A stretch of DNA of 64,000 nt from a bacterium (GTDB lineage: Bacteria > Bacillota_I > Bacilli_A > RF39 > UBA660), in contig JAHZGA010000001.1 in assembly GCA_019421005.1 (NCBI GenBank), forward strand, positions 75,671 through 139,670, read 5' to 3'. The position numbers were made by a program, and so were the translations under genes. Below are positions 57,936 through 64,000 of this stretch, one piece after another (the stretch's first letter is position 1; each line of letters begins with the position of its first letter). The notes under the pieces are model-generated. The model made no database searches. It was not told where the DNA came from and saw only the letters and a list, made by a program, of their open reading frames with translations.

Positions 57936-60081
57936 TATATTTAGTTTATATGGATCTATTTTTATAGATAATGAGAAAGCTAATAAAGCTATAGACGGCA
58001 CTACTAAAAAAGGAGAAAATTTCGCCTCTAAATTAGGCGGAGTTTTTTCTAAAGTTGGTAAAGGTGCTCTTGCTTTAGGTGGTACTTTGACTACCGCTGC
58101 TACTGCTATAGGTGGTTTAGCTATAAATACATCAAAAGATGTAGATCAAGCTATGAACTCATTTATTGTACAAACTGGTATTGCAAAAAATGAGTCTGGC
58201 GAGTGGCAGAAAGCCTTAGAAGATATATACAAAAATAATTATGGAGAGAGCTTCGAAGATATAGCCAACTCTATGGCTTTAGCTTCTCAAGAATTATACG
58301 AGTTTGATCCTTCGCAAATAAAAGCGGTTACAGAAAATGCTCTCGCGTTACGAGACGCTTTCGGTGTTGAAGTAAATGAGTCTATAAGAGCAACAAAAGC
58401 TTTAATGACACAATTCGGAATATCAGCAGACGAAGCGTATAACTTAATGGCCCAGGGTGCACAAGCTGGGCTTGATTTCTCTGGAGAATTAGTCGACAAT
58501 ATTAACGAATATTCTGTACAGTTTGGCAAATTAGGTTTATCTGCAGAAGATATGTTTAATATATTTCAAAGTGGTGCAGACGCTGGAGCTTGGAACTTAG
58601 ACAAAATCGGCGACGCCGTTAAAGAGTTCTCCATAAGAGCAATAGACGGCTCTAAAACAACTGTAGAAGGTTTTACGAAACTTGGCTTAAATGCTGATAC
58701 AATGGCTAAAAAGTTTGCTGCTGGCGGAGATACTGCTAAAGAGGCTTTTTATCAAACTATAGACGCGATTAAAGCAATGGACGATCCAGTACAACAGTCT
58801 ATTGTTGGTGTTGATTTATTTGGTACTATGTGGGAAGATTTAGGACCAGAAGTTGTAACTCAATTAGGAACAATTAGAGAAATGTACGACGGTACAGTAG
58901 ACTCTATGAACCAGATTAAAGAAGTAAAATACGACGATATAGGAAGTATGTTTGAAGGGTTAAAACGTAATGTACAAATGCTACTACTTCCTTTAGGTAA
59001 TGCTTTAATGCCTTTAATTGTATCTATTATGAATTTAATTATGAATAATATGCCTTTAATAGAAGGCTTGATAAATCAGTTAACGCCAGTTATTACTCAA
59101 CTATTTAATGCAATTATTCCGTCGGTACAGACTATTATAGAGACTGCTTTACCAATGCTCGCCACTCTGATAGAGACAATTTTACCTATATTTATTAGTT
59201 TATTAAGCACTTTACTACCTCCTATTATGCAAATAGTGGAGGCTTTACTTCCAGTCTTTATAGAACTTATAAATATGTTATTACCACCTATATTACAAAT
59301 AGTTCAAATGATCCTACCTTTATTACTTAACTTAATTCAACCACTATTGCCTTTACTATCTCCTATACTTCAATTATTACAACCTTTTATTGATTTATTG
59401 ATGTTAATATTACAACCTTTAACAGAATTACTTAACTTAATACTTCCACCTTTAGTAAGTATATTAAATGTAATTATACAAAGTATTATTCCAATGTTAT
59501 CAGCACAGTTTACTTATGTAGCTAATATTATTGGTAGTGTCTTTGGTACTGCTATTAGTTATATAACATCACAAATACAAGTTGCTAAAAATATATTTAT
59601 GAATATTATAGACTTTATTAAAAATGTATTTACTGGTAATTGGAAAGCTGCTTGGCAAAATGTTAAAAATATATTTAGTAATATAATTAGTGGTATTGGT
59701 AATATCTTTAAATTACCTATTAACTTCATAATTGACGGTATGAACGCATTTATTAAAGGTCTTAATAAATTAAAAATTCCAGACTGGGTGCCTGGTGTTG
59801 GTGGTAAAGGTCTTAATATACCTTTAATTAAAAAGCTTCGTGTAGGTATGGAATATGTGCCTTATGACGATATGCCAGCACTACTACATAAAGGAGAACA
59901 AGTATTAACTGCTGACGAAGCTAAAGATTATAGAGAAAATAAGAACTCTATCGTTAATAATAATGAAACAAATAACTTTAACTTAACTATAAACTCAACA
60001 GAGCCACTATCTCCAGCAGAAACTGCTAGACAAACTCGTAAAGCTTTACAAGAATATAATCTAAGACATGGAAGGGCGTGA
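57928..60081 (+). CDS. Tape measure protein
   Basis: 717 aa. N-terminal ~340 residues have the TMP domain (DVDQAMNSFIVQTGIAKN, ALRDAFGVEVNESIRATKAL, GADAGAWNLDKIGDAVKEF). A long hydrophobic region (~350-530) is made of Leu/Pro repeats like LLPPIMQIVEALLP, then FKNIVNIISGIGNIFKLP-like segments and a C-terminal PALLHKGEQVLTADEAKD. TTG 57928 is chosen because AGGAGGT lies seven bases upstream; the GTG at 57919 lies inside that site. Confidence 0.92.
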   Translation: MANIFSLYGSIFIDNEKANKAIDGTTKKGENFASKLGGVFSKVGKGALALGGTLTTAATAIGGLAINTSKDVDQAMNSFIVQTGIAKNESGEWQKALEDIYKNNYGESFEDIANSMALASQELYEFDPSQIKAVTENALALRDAFGVEVNESIRATKALMTQFGISADEAYNLMAQGAQAGLDFSGELVDNINEYSVQFGKLGLSAEDMFNIFQSGADAGAWNLDKIGDAVKEFSIRAIDGSKTTVEGFTKLGLNADTMAKKFAAGGDTAKEAFYQTIDAIKAMDDPVQQSIVGVDLFGTMWEDLGPEVVTQLGTIREMYDGTVDSMNQIKEVKYDDIGSMFEGLKRNVQMLLLPLGNALMPLIVSIMNLIMNNMPLIEGLINQLTPVITQLFNAIIPSVQTIIETALPMLATLIETILPIFISLLSTLLPPIMQIVEALLPVFIELINMLLPPILQIVQMILPLLLNLIQPLLPLLSPILQLLQPFIDLLMLILQPLTELLNLILPPLVSILNVIIQSIIPMLSAQFTYVANIIGSVFGTAISYITSQIQVAKNIFMNIIDFIKNVFTGNWKAAWQNVKNIFSNIISGIGNIFKLPINFIIDGMNAFIKGLNKLKIPDWVPGVGGKGLNIPLIKKLRVGMEYVPYDDMPALLHKGEQVLTADEAKDYRENKNSIVNNNETNNFNLTINSTEPLSPAETARQTRKALQEYNLRHGRA

Positions 60082-60085
60082 TTAA

Positions 60086-60949
60086 ATGGAAAGAACTTTA
60101 ATATATAAAAACCATAAAGGAGATATGATTACTTTTACATATAAACCGCCTTTTCTTCTTAGTATATGCGACGGCTTTCACGAAACAGTTGGTACTGTTA
60201 ACAGTGTAAGTTCTGCGTATGGCGTTGGTACTACTTGGAACGGTACAAGTATAGGTCAAAGAGATTTAACTATTAAAGGTACTATAACAGATAATATACA
60301 AGAAAATAGATTATTATTATATGATATGTTCCCTCTTAATAGTGAAGGTACTCTTTACTATTATGAAGGAGATATTGAAAGAAAAATAACTTGTCTTGTT
60401 GAAAAAGTATCTATTCCAGAAAAGAAAGGTTTTACAAGAGACTTTTCTATATCTTTAGTATGTCCTAACCCTAGATTTTCCGCTTTGGCTGCTACTATCT
60501 TATCTATGGCTACCTGGACACCAGCTTTTAAATTTAAACTTGTTATACCAAAAAATAAAGGTATCAAGTTTGGTACTAAAAATACTACATCTATGGGAAC
60601 AACAGAAAATACTACCGAAATTGATTACGGTATGACTATCAAATTTAAAGCTAATGATACTGTTAAAAACCCATATCTATTTAATGTTACTACACGTGAT
60701 ATTATACAGATAGAAAAAACTATGTCTGCTGGCGATCAAATAATAATCACTACTCACATAGATAATAAGAACGTTATTTATAAAAACGCCGTTACTGGCG
60801 AGGAAGAAAACATAAACTATCTAATAATGTATGGTAGTAAGTATTTACAAGTACCTAGCGGAACTAATACATTTAGAAGTGGTGCAGACTCTGGAGAGGA
60901 CAATTTAGAGACTACAATAGAGTTTTTACCAGAATATGAGGCGGTGTAA
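60086..60949 (+). CDS. Distal tail protein (Dit-like)
   Basis: 287 aa; N-terminal half is the siphovirus tail-hub fold (FLLSICDGFHETVGTVNSVS, RDLTIKGTITDN, VEKVSIPEKKGFTRDFSISL), C-terminal galectin-like region. Forms the hexameric hub under the tube. Confidence 0.82.
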   Translation: MERTLIYKNHKGDMITFTYKPPFLLSICDGFHETVGTVNSVSSAYGVGTTWNGTSIGQRDLTIKGTITDNIQENRLLLYDMFPLNSEGTLYYYEGDIERKITCLVEKVSIPEKKGFTRDFSISLVCPNPRFSALAATILSMATWTPAFKFKLVIPKNKGIKFGTKNTTSMGTTENTTEIDYGMTIKFKANDTVKNPYLFNVTTRDIIQIEKTMSAGDQIIITTHIDNKNVIYKNAVTGEEENINYLIMYGSKYLQVPSGTNTFRSGADSGEDNLETTIEFLPEYEAV

Positions 60950-60951
60950 TT

Positions 60952-62007
60952 ATGGAAGCTATATCATTAAATGTATATGATCGTGATTTAAAGCCGCTTG
61001 GTGTTATAGACAGTTATAGTTCTCTACGCTGGCGTCGTAAATATTTTGAAGCTGGCGAGTTCGAACTTAGTTTAAACCTTACTAAAAACAATTTTAAACT
61101 TTTAAATTATGATAATGTCATAGTTAGAAGTGATTTAACAGAAAATGACGAGTTCGGAATTATAGAGTCTTGGAAGTTTAAGGACGACGGAGACAAAGTT
61201 ACTATAACTGTATATGGTAGTTTTGGTTTATCGTTATTAAAAAGAAGAATAATAAAGACACGTATAAATTATAGTGGTAATTATATAGGTGGTTTTAGAA
61301 AGCTCTTAACTACAATGAGAGCTTTTTCTTTATTAGAAATTACAGACAGTGATATTACTAGCGATAAAGTAGATTTTCAATGTACATATAAAAATGTGTA
61401 TGATTATCACGAAAAACTATCAAGAGCTTCAAATATTGGAGCTAAAATTGTCTTAGATTTAAAAAATAGAAAGTATAAATATGTTAATTATGTCGGTAAA
61501 GACCGAACAGAAGAACAGAAAGTTAATACTAGATATGAATTTAGCGAAGATAAATCAAACTTAGACGCAGCAGAATATACATATAGTCGTAAAAATATGA
61601 TTACTGATGTTTTAGTTGGTGGAACTGGCGAAGACTCAGCTAGAATATTAAGAACTGTAACGAAGGTTACAACAGATACACACGACTTTGATATTAGAGA
61701 GGCTTTTGTAGACGCAAAAAGTCAAAGTAATAAAGATTTATCTACTACTGAATATAATGCTATATTAGATAATTTAGGACAAGAAAAAATAACAGATCCT
61801 ACCGAGAACTTCGAGGCTACCGTACACGCTACACATTATAGAAAATACTGGGACTTAGGAGATATTGTTAATATCAAAAAAGAAACTTGGGAAATAGCAC
61901 AAAAACAAAGAATTACAGAAGTTGAAGAAGTTATCGAAAAAGGAAAACACAACGTAACACCAGTCTACGGTACACCTATTGCAGAAACGTTCGAAAATGA
62001 AGATTAA
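60952..62007 (+). CDS. Gp37-like tail-associated (Tal-type) protein
   Basis: 351 aa. Matches the ReqiPepy6 gp37-like/tail-associated pattern: LNVYDRDLKPLGVIDSYSSL, WRRKYFEAGEFELSL, LKRRIIKTRINYSGNYIG. Caps the hub like gp27/Tal. No lysozyme domain is visible at its end. Confidence 0.82.
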   Translation: MEAISLNVYDRDLKPLGVIDSYSSLRWRRKYFEAGEFELSLNLTKNNFKLLNYDNVIVRSDLTENDEFGIIESWKFKDDGDKVTITVYGSFGLSLLKRRIIKTRINYSGNYIGGFRKLLTTMRAFSLLEITDSDITSDKVDFQCTYKNVYDYHEKLSRASNIGAKIVLDLKNRKYKYVNYVGKDRTEEQKVNTRYEFSEDKSNLDAAEYTYSRKNMITDVLVGGTGEDSARILRTVTKVTTDTHDFDIREAFVDAKSQSNKDLSTTEYNAILDNLGQEKITDPTENFEATVHATHYRKYWDLGDIVNIKKETWEIAQKQRITEVEEVIEKGKHNVTPVYGTPIAETFENED

Positions 62008-62024
62008 AAGAAAGGAAGGACATT

Positions 62025-62945
62025 ATGGAAAAGTTTAGTTTTTTTAACGACATAAACGACGACAGAGTCTACTACGCAGAAGACTTCGCTCGCCACTTAA
62101 AAAAATACTTTACAAATGGTATTTTCAACAATGAGTTAAAAGTCATAGCAAATAATGATATGACTATCACAATACAAGAAGGAGACGCCAATATTGAAGG
62201 CTACCGTTATACTAATACTGGGGATCTAATTAAAACAATAGAAACGGCCGACGGAACATTAAAAAGAATTGATAATGTTGTTGTTCGATTAGATTTAACT
62301 AATAGGTTAATATCAGCTCAAATAATCAAAGGGGCTTTCTCTGATAACCCTTCGGCTCCAGCTTTAGTTAGATCCTCAACTATTTATGATATTAAATTAG
62401 CTGAGATATATGTAGGTGCTAGTGTAACATCTATAACACAGTCTAATATTACAGACACAAGATTTGAGGAGTCTGTATGTGGCGTGGTTGCTTCTACTGT
62501 AGAAACATTAAACACAGAGGAAATATACGATCAATTATATACTAAATATAATGAGTATATAACTGCAACCGAAGCTTCTTTTACAACTTGGTTTAATCAA
62601 ATAAAAAATCAACTAGACTCTGACGCTGCAGGACATCTAACTAACCAGATAATGGAGATAGTTGGTAATAGCTTAAAAAGTGAGGTTAAAACACTTACAC
62701 CAGGTAATTGGTTGTTAAATAGTTCCACAAATAGATATGAATATGATATAATTAAAACTGGTATCACGGCCGATACCCTAGTTACTGGACATTTAGACTT
62801 AGATAATCAAATAAAGCTAAATGACGCTTATATTAGTTCATATAATGGTGGTTATAAGATTATAACAAGTGTTAAACCTATTGAAGATATTTCTATAACT
62901 ATAACTTATGAATTATCTAATTATGATTTAGAGGAGGCGTCTTAA
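62025..62945 (+). CDS. Upper baseplate/tail appendage protein
   Basis: 306 aa; the N-terminal half is typical of phage baseplate upper proteins: NDINDDRVYYAEDFARHLKK, IQEGDANIEGYRYTNTG, SAPALVRSSTIYDIKLAEI. The C-terminal half is helix then beta. Connects the hub to the following receptor protein. AAGGAAGG upstream. Confidence 0.78.
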   Translation: MEKFSFFNDINDDRVYYAEDFARHLKKYFTNGIFNNELKVIANNDMTITIQEGDANIEGYRYTNTGDLIKTIETADGTLKRIDNVVVRLDLTNRLISAQIIKGAFSDNPSAPALVRSSTIYDIKLAEIYVGASVTSITQSNITDTRFEESVCGVVASTVETLNTEEIYDQLYTKYNEYITATEASFTTWFNQIKNQLDSDAAGHLTNQIMEIVGNSLKSEVKTLTPGNWLLNSSTNRYEYDIIKTGITADTLVTGHLDLDNQIKLNDAYISSYNGGYKIITSVKPIEDISITITYELSNYDLEEAS

Positions 62946-62946
62946 T

Positions 62947-64000
62947 ATGATAGGTATGATAAATGTCGGTAATAAAAAATCAGTAAATATTAGTAAAGTA
63001 TATGGTGTAAGAAGAAATATAAAATCGTCTTCTTCTGCTTGGGAAAGAATTAAGGACTCTGTAGGTTTAGTAGCTAATGCTCAAGTGGGAACTACTGCGG
63101 TTGTTAATAACTTCGATAGTATCTACCCATGGAGTGATATAATTACTTGTAATTATAATAATACTTCAAAAAAGATAGTTGCTTACTATGGAGACGCTAA
63201 TTTCTCTTTTACTGGTAGTAATGGACAAGTATTAACTATTATTCCAGAATTTTATTATAAAAGATATGTCTCTGACGGCTACGAATATGTCTTAATATCA
63301 AAGGACAATTTAGACGGCTTTGTTAAGAGTGATAAATTTATGATAGGACGTTATACAATGTCTGGATCTAGTTCTGGAGTATTTAGTAGAAGTGGTTACT
63401 CTCCACTTGTAAATACTACGATAGCTAATTTTAGGCAATATGCTAAAAACTTAGGCTCTGGTTGGCAACAATTAGACTGGCACTACTTTATATTACAAAT
63501 GTTATATTTAGTAGAATATGCAGACTATAACGCACAGTCAAAATTAGGAGCTGGGTTTACTAATGCTAATAACACAGGAGCTATTAAAAGTGGTGGCTGC
63601 GATAAACTAGGTATGAAGTCTGGTAGTGCAGCTGGAAACGATAAAAGTTCTGTAATTTATCGTGGTGTTGAAGATATATTCGGTAACGTATGGCAATTTG
63701 TTGACGGTATCAATATAAATAATTATCAAGCTTATATAAATTACAACCCTAATACTTATGCTTCTGATGTATTTACTGGAGATTATCAAAAACTAGGTTA
63801 TGTAAATAACTCTACAAGTGGTAGTTATGTTACAGGCTTAGGTTATGATCCAAAACACCCTCTTGTAGCGTTAGCTACTGATGTTGGAGGAAGTAGTAGC
63901 ACATACACTACAGATTATTACTGGTGTGCTAATGAGAAACGTATTGCTCTTGTCGGCGGAGCTTGGCCTAACTCCTCTCTATGTGGTTTGTGGTGTTGGA
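62947..64000 (+). CDS. Receptor-binding tail protein with C-type-lectin/FGE-like fold, DGR-target-like (3' end outside window)
   Basis: Open reading frame of 351 codons running off the window; ATG 62947 follows GGAGG at nine bases. N-terminal region attaches to the tail (MIGMINVGNKKSVNISKVYG). The C-terminal half has FGE-sulfatase/C-type-lectin marks: SGWQQLDWHYFILQMLYLVEY, then GVEDIFGNVWQFVDGI and DYYWCANEKRIALVGGAW. The last residues match the class of tail proteins diversified by DGRs. Host-receptor binding is inferred. Confidence 0.85.
   Translation, partial: MIGMINVGNKKSVNISKVYGVRRNIKSSSSAWERIKDSVGLVANAQVGTTAVVNNFDSIYPWSDIITCNYNNTSKKIVAYYGDANFSFTGSNGQVLTIIPEFYYKRYVSDGYEYVLISKDNLDGFVKSDKFMIGRYTMSGSSSGVFSRSGYSPLVNTTIANFRQYAKNLGSGWQQLDWHYFILQMLYLVEYADYNAQSKLGAGFTNANNTGAIKSGGCDKLGMKSGSAAGNDKSSVIYRGVEDIFGNVWQFVDGININNYQAYINYNPNTYASDVFTGDYQKLGYVNNSTSGSYVTGLGYDPKHPLVALATDVGGSSSTYTTDYYWCANEKRIALVGGAWPNSSLCGLWCW
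63940..64000 (+). other. Start of a candidate DGR variable region
   Basis: RIALVGGAWPNSSLCGLWCW shows the scaffold GG-x-W-x-N-x-x-x-x-G-L-x-x-W. Positions that are usually AAC/AAT in template repeats are here GCT, CCT, TCC, TCT, CTA. This pattern is what adenine mutagenesis leaves. The window ends inside it. Confidence 0.55.

Larger units (their letters stand above)
38196..64000. mobile_element. Siphovirus-type prophage inserted in cotJC (right end beyond window)
   Basis: Contiguous module order: integrase, immunity region, early genes, ArpU-like regulator, HNH, terminases, portal, protease, capsid, connectors, tail tube, chaperone, tape measure, baseplate and receptor protein. All genes after the repressor read rightward in overlapping chains. 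Codon use differs from the host: Asp before a G-starting codon is mostly GAC, where the host uses GAT. At least 25.8 kb is in view; lysis genes and the other att site are not. Confidence 0.95.

Noticed and set aside
1..64000. tRNA or rRNA genes
   Set aside because: No cloverleaf-like intergenic segment or rRNA stretch was recognised; intergenic gaps are short and all under about 300 bases.

Overview
The window is AT-rich, low-GC Bacillota DNA read with the standard genetic code (TGA is used as a stop). Gene order and the sporulation genes spoIIR, spoIID, spoIIQ, spoIIID, a spoVB/murJ-type flippase and a cotJC fragment point to a spore-forming, Bacilli-like lineage with compact operons. It could be an uncultured gut clade, but the sequence alone does not name a species.

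Bases 1-37.8 kb are chromosome. The left end is the classic origin-side cluster: khpB(jag) tail, mnmE, mnmG, rsmG and a ParB/Noc gene carrying eight 18-residue tandem repeats. Next comes an operon uvrB-lgt-trxB-yvcK-whiA. It is followed by a chain DHH phosphodiesterase-rplI-dnaB-LysM/G5/M23 peptidase-walJ-like-rlmH-spoIIR, then a Big2 surface protein, a MurJ/SpoVB flippase, an MntP-type exporter, and fba-murA-SGNH-rpmE. After a small XRE/palindrome/orphan-gene island come two FemXAB transferases, then rpiB-DUF1146-spoIID-spoIIQ-spoIIID-mbl-tagO-DUF421-typA. Most operons start at recognisable sigma-A promoters with 17-18 bp spacers and end at strong intrinsic terminators.

From about 38.2 kb to the end is a siphovirus-type prophage whose right end lies outside the window. 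It sits inside cotJC, a manganese-catalase-like spore coat gene. Only the C-terminal two thirds of cotJC is present, and the phage large serine recombinase ends about ten bases from the break. Accurate excision would restore the coat gene, so this is a candidate sporulation-linked intervening element like skin in sigK or SPbeta in spsM. The recombinase is unusual: two LysM-like modules are embedded in its recombinase domain and a helix-turn-helix module splits its zinc ribbon.

The prophage then runs as follows. There is an immunity region (XRE repressor, three TTCGA-N5-TCGAA operators, a consensus PR and a Cro-like protein). About 7 kb of small early genes follow, including a phage SpoVG, a NUMOD/HNH endonuclease and a second, tyrosine-type recombinase. 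An ArpU-like late regulator is followed by GCAAT iterons and a perfect TTGACA-N17-TATAAT late promoter. The HK97-type packaging, head and siphovirus tail module comes next, with a -1 programmed frameshift in the tail-assembly chaperone. The last, truncated gene is a C-type-lectin-fold tail protein. Its terminus looks like the variable region of a diversity-generating retroelement (DGR); the reverse transcriptase and template repeat would lie just past the window edge.
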